A stretch of DNA of 15,265 nucleotides from Nitrosopumilaceae archaeon (GTDB taxonomy: Archaea > Thermoproteota > Nitrososphaeria > Nitrososphaerales > Nitrosopumilaceae), in the NCBI GenBank assembly GCA_021296165.1, contig JAGWAW010000014.1, positions 1 to 15,265 of the forward strand, written 5' to 3'. The first letter of the stretch is position 1; each line of letters starts with the position of its first letter. Below the pieces are notes generated by a model. The model had not been told where the DNA came from. It was given only the letters and a program-made list of their open reading frames with translations, and made no database searches. Below are positions 6,529 through 13,060 of the stretch, piece after piece. A program made the translations under genes and the position numbers.

Positions 6529-7800
6529 TCAGGCCATGTGCGGGAATATGGGCGGGTGCGCGCCGGACTGGAATACGCTCCAGTCCGGGTCCCGTCCCCT
6601 GGCCAGCACGGCATGGTACGGCGACACCCCGTTCCTGCGGCAGGTGGCGGCGAACGTCTGTATCATGCTAAAGTTGCGGGCGGCCCGCCAGTTGGGCAGG
6701 GCGCCGAAGACGTGCCGGGGCCGTATCACGTTCCACCGTATGGCCCCCTCGGAGATGTTGTTGGTGCCCGGCGTGCCGGGCCGTACCACAAACGTCAGGG
6801 CGCGGGGGAGCATATTCTCCAGATATTTGCCGGGCTCCTGCCCGTCCAGGTCCCTCACCAGCCCCAGCAGGCCGTCCATAATGGAATAGTACTCGGTCTC
6901 GAAGGCGTGCCAGATCCTCTCGAGCCTGTGCCGGCAGGCGGCCATCTCGGCCGCGTTGGAGGGCACCCCCAGCGACGCGGCGACGCACTCGGCCAGGTAC
7001 CTGGCGCGCCCGTACAGCCCCTTTATCACCGCATACCGGTCGTACTCGGGCGAGCCGATCCCGCAGTCCATGGCCCGTTCCAGGAAGCGGCGGATGAGGT
7101 GCGCCCAGCACTCCTGGTGCATCCCGACAAACCCGTTGTATATGGCGATGCGGTCGTGCACCACGCACACGTGCCTCATGCAGCCGAACAGCCAGTTTAT
7201 GGTCTTGGTGTTCTTACGGGGACGCACCGTTACCATGACGACGTTTTGCGACCATACCACTATGGAGTGGCACCACTTCCCCGCCACTATGGTCTTGGTC
7301 TCGTCTACCCCCAGGTATGGGGCCATGGTGAGCCACTCGCGGCACCACTCCATGAACGACAGATTATGGGATCCCATATACGATGTGGTGGTGCGGGTCA
7401 GCCGCGCGTCGGTCACCCCCTGCATGGTCTGGCCGTATGGGACACTGCTCTTCTCGGCCTTCAGCTCCTTCCTGGTCTTGCGCCGGGGCGGCCCAGCGGG
7501 AATCGCGGGGTGCGCCGGGGACGGGGAGGGCGCCGCCCCCTGTACGGCCGCCTCAACGGGAGGTGCGTCACGCCGGTCGGCGCGATCCTCCTCGGCCTCC
7601 ATCTTGGCATTTACGAAGGCGGCCACCGAGTCGGGAAGCACCCTGCCCTCCAGGTTCCGGGCATAGGCGGTAATCGCGTTGGACACGGCTCCGGCCGACG
7701 TGGGAAATCTGTGTATGTCACGAAGGTTCGCCACTATGGACGAGCGTCCCTGCGGGTTGCTCTTGTACTGGATTATGGTGGCCAGTGCCCTCCCGCTCAC
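6529..7800 (-). CDS. IS66-like transposase, DDE catalytic part
   Basis: The 423-codon C-terminal part of the transposase. The catalytic triad is visible: Asp166 (GVDETKT), Asp216 (VVHDRIAIYNGF) and Glu351 (GTNNISEGAIR). The IS66 signature CWAHLIRRF (231-239) follows the second Asp, and a closing ARNFSMIQTFAATCRRNGVS region resembles the IS66 C-terminal motif. A Pro/Ala/Lys-rich linker (~65-120) interrupts the N-terminal half. The first codon, GTG, directly follows the TAG that ends the upstream segment in the same frame. This piece could therefore be made by readthrough or by termination-reinitiation, or be dead. All catalytic residues are intact. Confidence 0.88.
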   Translation of the reverse strand: MSGRALATIIQYKSNPQGRSSIVANLRDIHRFPTSAGAVSNAITAYARNLEGRVLPDSVAAFVNAKMEAEEDRADRRDAPPVEAAVQGAAPSPSPAHPAIPAGPPRRKTRKELKAEKSSVPYGQTMQGVTDARLTRTTTSYMGSHNLSFMEWCREWLTMAPYLGVDETKTIVAGKWCHSIVVWSQNVVMVTVRPRKNTKTINWLFGCMRHVCVVHDRIAIYNGFVGMHQECWAHLIRRFLERAMDCGIGSPEYDRYAVIKGLYGRARYLAECVAASLGVPSNAAEMAACRHRLERIWHAFETEYYSIMDGLLGLVRDLDGQEPGKYLENMLPRALTFVVRPGTPGTNNISEGAIRWNVIRPRHVFGALPNWRAARNFSMIQTFAATCRRNGVSPYHAVLARGRDPDWSVFQSGAHPPIFPHMA

Positions 7801-8211
7801 CTAGGTGCCCCAGACCAGGTGGGGGGCCGGATCTATCACCGTCCTGCACGTGCCGCACCACCCGAGCGTGACTATGGCCGTGTGCCTGTCCTTCGCATCC
7901 GCCCCTTCATCCTCCCCGCCCTTCCCGAAGTCGGCCACCGGCTTTTTGATGGGGCGCAGCATCTCCAGATCCGTACTGCCGCAGCCGGTGCACATATCGG
8001 CCGTGTATAGTATGGTGCGGTCCGACTTGGCGTGGTGGGACCTGCCCGGGTGGCCGGGCCGTCCGCCGCACGGCTTTGCAGGGGCCTTCCCGGGCGGCTC
8101 CCCGTCCCCCTCCCCGCCGCCCCCAGCTGCCGATTCGGCCGCCTCCCCGTCCTTCCTGGCCTCCTCGCGGGCCTTGGCCTCGGCCAGGAACTGTTTGGTG
8201 GCCTCATACCC
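7801..8211 (-). CDS. IS66-like transposase, middle part with zinc ribbon
   Basis: The 136-codon segment between the frameshift site and the TAG. It holds a helical start (YEATKQFLAEAKAREEARKD), a Gly/Glu/Pro-rich linker, the Arg/Gly motif CGGRPGHPGRSHH, and a zinc ribbon with CTGC and, about 45 residues later, CGTC. This is the order of the IS66 zinc-finger domain that precedes the catalytic core. It has no sensible start of its own: the frame upstream of 8211 is a shadow of the coiled-coil segment. It must be reached by a -1 shift from the N-terminal frame. The TAG at 7803-7801 falls inside what should be one continuous protein. Confidence 0.75.
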   Translation of the reverse strand, partial: GYEATKQFLAEAKAREEARKDGEAAESAAGGGGEGDGEPPGKAPAKPCGGRPGHPGRSHHAKSDRTILYTADMCTGCGSTDLEMLRPIKKPVADFGKGGEDEGADAKDRHTAIVTLGWCGTCRTVIDPAPHLVWGT

Positions 8212-8447
8212 CCCGGGTCCTTCCCGGAGGGGGAGTCTGCGCCCGAGTATATCGACAGCAGGTGTGTCAGGCTGGAGATGTCCCTGTCCTTTTGCGCAAC
8301 GGTGTCGACGCACCCCCTCAGCTGCCCGCCCATCCTGCCGACAACCTCAGAGAGGGAGGCGATGATCCTCTTCTGGGCGGCATCCCTGTCCAGGGCCTTG
8401 GCAAGCTCCTGCCTCAGGAGGCGGTTCTCCTTGGCTGTGGCGTTCAT
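8211..8447 (-). CDS. IS66-like transposase, N-terminal coiled coil (frameshifted)
   Basis: 79 codons from the ATG at 8447: ENRLLRQELAKALDRDAAQK, then a heptad pattern to about residue 66, matching the leucine-zipper N-terminus usual in IS66 transposases. At the minus-strand heptamer CCCGGGG (8217-8211) protein-like sequence moves into the -1 frame. In the zero frame a further 112 codons of Arg/Pro-rich shadow sequence run to 7872. The heptamer fits X XXY YYZ in the reading frame (C CCG GGG), so programmed -1 frameshifting is possible. An ordinary indel in the C6/G6 run, or a sequencing error there, are the alternatives. Confidence 0.7.
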
Positions 8448-8450
8448 TGA

Positions 8451-8470
8451 GATCCCGTTTTTTGGGGATC
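8451..8470 (-). promoter_or_regulatory. Hairpin just upstream of the transposase start
   Basis: gatccc (8451-8456) pairs with gggatc (8465-8470) around a loop of 8. On the minus strand it ends 3 bases before the ATG. Such a structure could limit transposase translation in read-in transcripts; the effect is inferred. Confidence 0.45.
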
Positions 8471-8526
8471 ACGTAATTGTTTGGATCCACATTATGTGGT
8501 ACTTTTCTGATACGCACGATCCAGAG

Positions 8527-8544
8527 GCAGACCTGACCTCATAC
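8527..8544 (-). repeat. Right terminal inverted repeat of the IS
   Basis: Reverse complement of 6241-6258, 18/18 identical. Confidence 0.9.
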
Positions 8545-8553
8545 TACTGTGTA
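8545..8553 (+). repeat. Direct repeat (target-site duplication), right copy
   Basis: tactgtgta, same orientation as 6232-6240, directly outside the right inverted repeat. Confidence 0.7.
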
Positions 8554-8572
8554 TGCGGTTAGGTACGTCATC

Positions 8573-8620
8573 CATGCTTGGTCGGCCGCCGGCTGGGCAG
8601 AGGATCCGCGCCCAAGCATG
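8573..8620. repeat. 9-bp perfect inverted repeat between IS and ParB-like gene
   Basis: catgcttgg (8573-8581) and ccaagcatg (8612-8620) are perfect complements with a GC-rich 30-base loop. It lies downstream of the ParB-like gene's stop and could be a transcript-end structure. A separate 10-base direct repeat, ccaagctggg, occurs at 8684-8693 and 8720-8729. No gene is seen in 8554-8706. Confidence 0.4.
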
Positions 8621-8706
8621 TGTATTGACCTGGCCGGATACCCACTCCCTGTGGCAGTGTGACATTAACACCGGTAAAACCAACCAAGCTGGGAACTTTA
8701 CAAATT

Positions 8707-9762
8707 TTATGTGCACCTGCCAAGCTGGGGATCCTTATCCTCGACATAGGCGCATCCGTTCCCACCCTGTCCCAGACTCTCGCGGACCGCCCGCCGCACG
8801 CCCTCCAGATCCGGCCCGCCCAGCCGCCGGGCCGAGACCAAGACCATGGGGAAGTGGCCGGGCACGATATAGTGGTATACGGGGGAGTTTCCCATGTCCA
8901 TGTGCTCGGCCACCTCCAGCGGTACGGGGTATACGGGCCCGCCGTCCTGGCCGGTCAGCACCACCATAGAGTCGCTCTCCTGAATATTGCGCACCGTACC
9001 ACTCCCGGCGTCCACGTACCACTCCCGGCCGCACTCACACAGTATGCGCCCGGCGCCCTCCACCGGAGGGACGCCGCCGCCCGCCGGCGCGGCAGGGGGC
9101 GGGGCCACGGGATCCTCCCCCTCTATGGCGGCCACGTGGCCGGTCCTGCCCCGCCCCGCCGGGGCGAACTGCCGCAGTATGCCCCGCAGCGTGGAGGCGT
9201 CCGGCGCCGTCCCTGTCGTGTGCACAAAGGCCATGACCGACTCCAGCGCCCGCCCCTGCCCTGACCGCTCCATCTCTGAGAGCGGCCCCAGTATGTGCCA
9301 GAATGGCGGAATCGTCTCCAGGCGTCCGGCCAGCCTCTCCAGCCATACGTCGAACACCCCCCGGACGTCCTCGGCCAGGTCCAGCTCGGCCAGCCGCAGG
9401 TATCGCCGGTCCACCCCGGCCAGGGGGACGTCCTCTGCCCTCATCCATTCGATGGCATCTATGACACAGAACGGGTTGACGGGGAGGCGCCTGCTCAGGC
9501 CCAGGTGCATCCCCACCGCACCGGCCAGGCCGCCGGGCTCCACCATAGTACACTCTATCTGGTCGCGCCCGGCCAGCCGGTAGGCCTCCAGCGTGTCCAG
9601 CCCGTCCACCGGGTACATCATACCGTCGCACGAGGCGACCACCACGGGCCGGGGCGGCGCCTCACCGGCCCGTATGATATCGGCGGCGGCCCGCACCTGC
9701 GAGGCCACCGGTATGGTGACCACCACCGGGAGCGGCCTCAGCCGCCCCGCCCGCACCATCAT
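8707..9762 (-). CDS. ParB-like-domain protein downstream of TFB-like factor
   Basis: 351 aa. Residues ~10-110 resemble the ParB/Srx N-terminal fold: a strand with VTIPVASQVRA, a helix, PVVVASCDGMMYPVDGLDTLEAYRLAGRD (central strand-loop-helix), then IECTMVE. Where ParB has a GxRR phosphate-binding box, this protein has GLDTLEA, so canonical CTP/DNA contacts may be missing. A helical middle (~110-200) follows, then a Pro/Gly/Ala linker (~205-240) and a C-terminal domain beginning with a Cys pair (CECGREW). Its ATG overlaps the TGA of the TFB-like gene by 4 bases, so the two are translationally coupled. Family assignment is from pattern only; function could be DNA binding, nuclease or nucleotide binding. 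Confidence 0.7.
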   Translation of the reverse strand: MMVRAGRLRPLPVVVTIPVASQVRAAADIIRAGEAPPRPVVVASCDGMMYPVDGLDTLEAYRLAGRDQIECTMVEPGGLAGAVGMHLGLSRRLPVNPFCVIDAIEWMRAEDVPLAGVDRRYLRLAELDLAEDVRGVFDVWLERLAGRLETIPPFWHILGPLSEMERSGQGRALESVMAFVHTTGTAPDASTLRGILRQFAPAGRGRTGHVAAIEGEDPVAPPPAAPAGGGVPPVEGAGRILCECGREWYVDAGSGTVRNIQESDSMVVLTGQDGGPVYPVPLEVAEHMDMGNSPVYHYIVPGHFPMVLVSARRLGGPDLEGVRRAVRESLGQGGNGCAYVEDKDPQLGRCT

Positions 9763-10460
9763 ACCCCGAAGGCGGCCGACACGGCCCGCCGGGCCCGCGA
9801 GTCGGCGCTCCCCTCCACGAACACGCTCCGGTACATCTCCCAGGCCTGCGCCTTCATCTCGGCGAACTCGGCCTCGGTCAGGCGGACGCCGGCGGCCAGC
9901 CGGCGCAGGTTCAGGTTGAAGTAGTACGAGTCAGATCCCTCCACGGCGGCCCCCGGCACGCCCATGTGCCGGTACGACATGGTGAGCATGTCGGGCAGCC
10001 TCCCCCTGCCGTACGCGGACATGGCCGCCGCCTTTATCTCGGTGTCGGGGATGGGTATGCCGTACGAGCGGCAGGTGTTGTGTATGGCCCAGCAGGCGTG
10101 CTCGGCGGCCTCCCGCATCGAGCCTTCCCCGGCTGCCCGCGAGTACAGCCTCCAGGCGTTCTCCTGCGCTCCCATGGGGAGGCGCAGCTTCTCGCACATG
10201 TTGGAAAAGCGCGAGAGCGCCACATCCGTGTTCATGCCCCCGCGGAAGTACCGCCGCAGGTCGCCGCCCCGGCCCGCCCCGGAATGGCCGGGGGGAGCCG
10301 CGTTCCGGGAGCCCACCTCCCGCAGCTCGTACAGGTTGGCCCGCGACTCGCTGGCCGTATCCTGTATGTGGTCGGCGGCGCCGACCACCACCCCGCACCC
10401 GGAGCAGACGGTCTCGCCCCCGTCCGTTATGGTCGGCTTGTGAGCGCACCACACCTGCAT
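9759..10460 (-). CDS. TFB (TFIIB)-like transcription factor, divergent
   Basis: 233 aa, shorter than standard archaeal TFB (~300). Residues 5-22 form a variant zinc ribbon: C5-x-H7 ... C19-x2-C22, followed by GVVVGAADHI, as in TFB 'CxxCG.Vi'. A Gly/Arg linker (~48-70) stands where the B-reader/linker would be. Residues ~78-142 match the first cyclin repeat (ALSRFSNMCEKLRLPMGAQE ... ACWAIHNTCRSYGIPIPDTE). The second repeat is only partly recognisable. TFB recruits RNA polymerase to TBP-bound TATA DNA; this divergent paralogue may serve special promoters or act as a regulator. It heads a two-gene operon with the ParB-like gene. The start at 10460 is 25 bases from a TATA element. Confidence 0.8.
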   Translation of the reverse strand: MQVWCAHKPTITDGGETVCSGCGVVVGAADHIQDTASESRANLYELREVGSRNAAPPGHSGAGRGGDLRRYFRGGMNTDVALSRFSNMCEKLRLPMGAQENAWRLYSRAAGEGSMREAAEHACWAIHNTCRSYGIPIPDTEIKAAAMSAYGRGRLPDMLTMSYRHMGVPGAAVEGSDSYYFNLNLRRLAAGVRLTEAEFAEMKAQAWEMYRSVFVEGSADSRARRAVSAAFGV

Positions 10461-10481
10461 GCTTGGCCCTCCCCTGTTTAG

Positions 10482-10488
10482 TATTTAA
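10482..10488 (-). promoter_or_regulatory. TATA box of the TFB-like/ParB-like operon
   Basis: TTAAATA on the minus strand, centred 25 bases before the ATG at 10460. Confidence 0.55.
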
Positions 10489-10504
10489 CATTGGAACAAT
10501 ATAT

Positions 10505-10517
10505 CATATATAATAAA
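10505..10517 (+). promoter_or_regulatory. Orphan TATA-like block facing the gene-poor region
   Basis: catatataataaa in GC-rich surroundings, divergent from the TFB-like operon promoter ~20 bases away. It predicts a plus-strand start near 10535-10540 with no clear protein gene behind it. Confidence 0.4.
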
Positions 10518-10622
10518 GTGGTTCAGTGTGGCCGCCGGCACTCAGGATGTCTGGGCTGCAAGGATGCGGCCGGAGATCATGCGGCCGGCATGTCCGCCGG
10601 GGGATGGCCGGCCGCCCATCTC

Positions 10623-10652
10623 GTATAGGCGGCAAACGGCTGCCACCTATAC
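10623..10652 (+). ncRNA. Imperfect 12-bp hairpin, possible RNA element
   Basis: gtataggcggca (10623-10634) pairs with tgccacctatac (10641-10652) at 11 of 12 positions around a 6-base loop. A short T-run (10669-10673) follows. It lies about 85 bases after the predicted plus-strand start. It could be a terminator, part of a small RNA, or a protein-binding dyad. Confidence 0.3.
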
Positions 10653-11032
10653 TTCAAATCGCGAGATATTTTTAGTCATTAGCCGCGTGGCGGACCGAAG
10701 GGGGTGTGAATGTGCCGGCGTGTATTCTTGGTTCCAAAACGGCAGTCCTGGCAGTCACTGCTGGCCTTGGGGGTTTTGGGGATCCGGCGCCGATCCGGCC
10801 AAGTTTCAGCCGTTTTTTTGCGAACCACTGCGCATATGGCCTTCCGTCCTGCAGGCCGTATGCCTTCGGACTGGTTGTACCTGAGTGATCGACTGGGAGG
10901 CGCCCCTCCGCGCCGGGAACGGTCTCACCCGGATCCGGGGCAGGTATGCGCGTTTTTGCCACGCCCGGGCCGCCTTCCGTTCTGGTCTGGTTTTGCTTGG
11001 CTCTCCGGGTTCTGGGCAAGGCCCTATCCGAC

Positions 11033-11047
11033 AAAATATAGTTATAC
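11033..11047 (+). promoter_or_regulatory. Promoter of the DUF4143-type ATPase gene
   Basis: Two adjacent AT elements, aaaatata (11033-11040) and gttatac (11041-11047). The second is 26 bases before a TTG at 11070, in frame with the gene. From the ATG at 11088 it would leave a ~18-base leader. Confidence 0.45.
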
Positions 11048-11087
11048 GAATGTGGGTAAGATGTGCTGATTGGCCGACATATCGCGC

Positions 11088-12584
11088 ATGGAAAAGGAGA
11101 ACCCGTGGTGGCGAGGGGCGGACAGCATAGACTCCGATGAAAAGATCGTGCAGTGGGCCAAATCAGCGGCAAGGTACGACCCGCCGCTTAGGGCCCGTAT
11201 GGAGTATGACTTTGAGCCGGACAACACGGTTGTGTACACCCTGAGGGGCCCCCGGCAGACAGGTAAGACCACCCTAGTAAAGCTGCAAATCAGGGACTTG
11301 CTCAGCGGGGGTGTCTGTCCGTGGAATATATTCTACTATTCGTTCGACTTGGTACAGACACTCGAATCCATGGCAAGGACGATCGAGGAGTACCTGAAGA
11401 TGAGTGACAAGACACGCGACAAGCAGAGGCGAACGTACCTGTTCCTAGACGAGCTGACGTCGGTTACGGAGTGGCAGCGGGGAATAAAGTGGCTGGTCGA
11501 CGTCGGAGATCTTCGCCACTGCACCGTTCTGGTTACCGGATCCCGCGCCATCGACATACTGCGCGGAGCCGATGCCCTCCCGGGCCGGCGTGGCCGCATA
11601 TCCGGCCCGCACGACCATATATTGTACCCGATGAGCTTTGCCGAGTTCGTCAGGCTGCGCGATGGCGACGTGGCAAAGTTCTTGGACGGACAGGGGTTTT
11701 TTCGACCGGGATTCAAGAAGACCATGTTTGCCAACATGACGTGCGGGAGAAAGACGGAGATGCAGGAGATACTGCACGACAGGTTTGGGGACAGGCTGGA
11801 CTCGTACTTCCGAGAGTACCTGGTGTGCGGGGGGACGCCTCAGGTAGTAGGATACATGATTGCACGCGGACAAATTCCCGGCCACCTGTTTGACAGGTAT
11901 GTGGAAGGTTTCAGGGCCGACTGGAACGCAAACGAGAGGGATAAGTTGAGCCGTTTCGGCAGCGCCATATGTAATAATCTCTGCTCGGCCGTATCTTGGA
12001 ATAACCTGAACGACCAAGTCAAACTGGGATCCTGGCAAAAAGCCGAAGAGTATACATTTTTGCTCAAACACACGTCGCTGATTAGCGTGGTTCAAAGGTA
12101 TGCCGAACGCGACAACAAGACTATGCCACACAAAAACAAAAAAATCTACTTTAATGACCCATTTTATTTTCACATATTCAACCGGCTGCCGGATATGGCA
12201 GAACCGTTCCCCGCCACCAAAAAATTCTTGGAGTCGGATGCAGACAGGGGCAGGCTGGTGGAGAACGTCGTTGCGGGCCACTTGGTGCGGTGGGCGTTTG
12301 ACAACGTCGAAAACCAGCAAAGATTTAGTCCCGACAACTGCATCGGCTACTGGAGGGGTAGTTCGGGCAGGGAGACGGACTTTGTACTGTTCAACGTAGC
12401 CGAGTCCGCGGTACCCATAGAGGTGAAGTACAGCAGGCACGTACGCGATGCGGATCTGAGGGGCCTTGACGACTTTCTGGACGTTACGGGCACCAAGACC
12501 GGAATAGCGCTCTCACAAAATGAACTCGCTTTTGGGGACAGGCGCGCGCTCGTGCCCGTATCGTTGTTCCTGATGGGCGTGTAG
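11088..12584 (+). CDS. AAA ATPase of the DUF4143 type with nuclease-like C-terminus
   Basis: 498 aa from the ATG. The N-terminal P-loop domain (AAA_14-like) has Walker A GPRQTGKT (54-61), Walker B YLFLDEL (117-123) and a sensor strand VLVTGS (147-152). A winged-helix-type linker region (~240-370) follows. The C-terminal DUF4143-like domain has the PD-(D/E)XK-like array E392 (VENVVAGHL), D431 (GRETDFVLF) and E445-x-K447 (PIEVKYS). Length and order fit this family, which is common in archaea and usually linked to mobile DNA or defence, with no well-established reaction. A TTG at 11070 is an in-frame alternative start just after a stop codon, supported by promoter spacing; I prefer the ATG at 11088. 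It converges with the 93-aa gene. Confidence 0.88.
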   Translation: MEKENPWWRGADSIDSDEKIVQWAKSAARYDPPLRARMEYDFEPDNTVVYTLRGPRQTGKTTLVKLQIRDLLSGGVCPWNIFYYSFDLVQTLESMARTIEEYLKMSDKTRDKQRRTYLFLDELTSVTEWQRGIKWLVDVGDLRHCTVLVTGSRAIDILRGADALPGRRGRISGPHDHILYPMSFAEFVRLRDGDVAKFLDGQGFFRPGFKKTMFANMTCGRKTEMQEILHDRFGDRLDSYFREYLVCGGTPQVVGYMIARGQIPGHLFDRYVEGFRADWNANERDKLSRFGSAICNNLCSAVSWNNLNDQVKLGSWQKAEEYTFLLKHTSLISVVQRYAERDNKTMPHKNKKIYFNDPFYFHIFNRLPDMAEPFPATKKFLESDADRGRLVENVVAGHLVRWAFDNVENQQRFSPDNCIGYWRGSSGRETDFVLFNVAESAVPIEVKYSRHVRDADLRGLDDFLDVTGTKTGIALSQNELAFGDRRALVPVSLFLMGV

Positions 12585-12610
12585 TCTGGGTATGTGTGGG
12601 TACCGGAGCC

Positions 12611-12647
12611 TTGGGCGCCAGCCTAGTAACAAAACGCCCAAACTGGC
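12611..12647. terminator. Possible bidirectional terminator hairpin
   Basis: ttgggcg (12611-12617) pairs with cgcccaa (12635-12641). An alternative stem, gccag/ctggc (12617-12621 with 12643-12647), overlaps it. It sits in the 69-base gap between converging genes, where a shared terminator is expected. Function is inferred. Confidence 0.35.
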
Positions 12648-12653
12648 AATTGT

Positions 12654-12935
12654 CTAGTTTGCGGCTCTATAGTATCTCTCCGAAGACGTTTCAACCTCCA
12701 ACTCCTTGGACTCCAGCTGCGCATCGGCGGCTAGGCCGGCCAACGCTTCTTCTACAACATGGGGAGGAATATTATCACCATTGAATTCATGCACGCGGCC
12801 GATATCAGGCAGCATATTGTGCAACTCATTTGCCGAGTATCCCATGGGAGAGTTTTCGCGGAGGAAGGAGAGTATCCCTTTTGCCAGCGGGGTATATGCC
12901 ACTCCGGACTTCCACTCCTCGGGCGTAACGGGCAT
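12654..12935 (-). CDS. Small winged-helix-like protein, unrecognised
   Basis: 93 aa, soluble. The pattern KGILSFLRENSPMGYSANEL (helix, turn, 'sanEL' helix), then VVEEALAGLAADAQLESKEL and a strand ending SERYYRA, reads like a winged helix: DNA-binding helices followed by a β-wing, as in small archaeal regulators. It is transcribed away from the ATPase/nuclease pair (starts 126 bases apart, divergent promoters), so it may regulate that pair; this is inference. The ATG at 12935 is 26 bases from a good TATA box. The family was not identified. Confidence 0.7.
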   Translation of the reverse strand: MPVTPEEWKSGVAYTPLAKGILSFLRENSPMGYSANELHNMLPDIGRVHEFNGDNIPPHVVEEALAGLAADAQLESKELEVETSSERYYRAAN

Positions 12936-12956
12936 ACTGGGGGTATTCGTGCCATG

Positions 12957-12965
12957 AATATATTT
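12957..12965 (-). promoter_or_regulatory. TATA box of the winged-helix-like gene
   Basis: AAATATATT on the minus strand, preceded by an A-run, centred 26 bases before the ATG at 12935. Confidence 0.6.
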
Positions 12966-13032
12966 TTTTGCGCCGTCAGAGAAGGATCATCTAACGTTTC
13001 CGGCCATGATGGGGGACCGACCGTGGCAAGCC

Positions 13033-13038
13033 ATATTA
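13033..13038 (+). promoter_or_regulatory. TATA element of the ATPase/nuclease operon
   Basis: atatta, centred 26 bases before the ATG at 13061. It favours this start over the GTG two codons earlier (13055). Confidence 0.45.
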
Positions 13039-13060
13039 CACAGTATGTTGGAATGTGTGT

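Larger units (their letters stand above)
6241..8544 (-). mobile_element. IS66-like insertion sequence, ~2.3 kb
   Basis: The element is bounded by perfect 18-bp terminal inverted repeats (gtatgaggtcaggtctgc at 6241-6258 and its complement at 8527-8544), with the direct repeat tactgtgta outside each end. It carries one transposase gene on the minus strand, split by a frameshift and a stop. The 270 bases between the left repeat and the transposase stop (6259-6528) show no gene. Between the transposase start and the right repeat lie a hairpin (8451-8470) and a small palindrome (8487-8499). No TnpA/TnpB-type accessory genes of classical IS66 are present. Intact repeats suggest recent insertion or maintained mobility. 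Confidence 0.88.
10461..11087. other. Gene-poor ~600-base region with promoter-like block and hairpin
   Basis: No frame on either strand has convincing protein character. Candidates considered: GTG 10528-10884 plus (118 codons, Trp/Cys-rich), ATG 10547-10675 plus (42 codons, very basic), and GTG 10962 to 10672 minus (96 codons). At its left end an AT-rich block (10498-10517, with atatataataaag) is a strong TATA candidate for plus-strand transcription starting near 10535-10540. A transcript from there would carry tandem atgcggccgg (10564-10573, 10579-10588) and then the hairpin at 10623-10652. A non-coding RNA or a decayed gene are both possible. Confidence 0.4.

Noticed and set aside
7801..7803. 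UAG read as pyrrolysine
   Set aside because: No Pyl genes are visible, and the system is not known from this archaeal group; mutation, readthrough or reinitiation are simpler.
6538..8010. 490-codon plus-strand open frame
   Set aside because: It is antisense to the transposase and rich in Gly/His/Pro shadow composition; the opposite strand carries clear DDE and zinc-ribbon motifs.
8568..8765. 65-codon minus-strand frame downstream of the ParB-like gene
   Set aside because: It overlaps the ParB-like 3' end in another frame, has no promoter, and its repeated look comes from the ccaagctggg direct repeat.
10547..10675. 42-codon basic peptide after the orphan promoter
   Set aside because: Arg/Gly composition is what GC-rich non-coding sequence gives by chance; its ATG is also about 36 bases from the TATA centre.
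11445..12440. 331-codon minus-strand open frame
   Set aside because: Antisense to the DUF4143-type ATPase, whose motifs are complete on plus.
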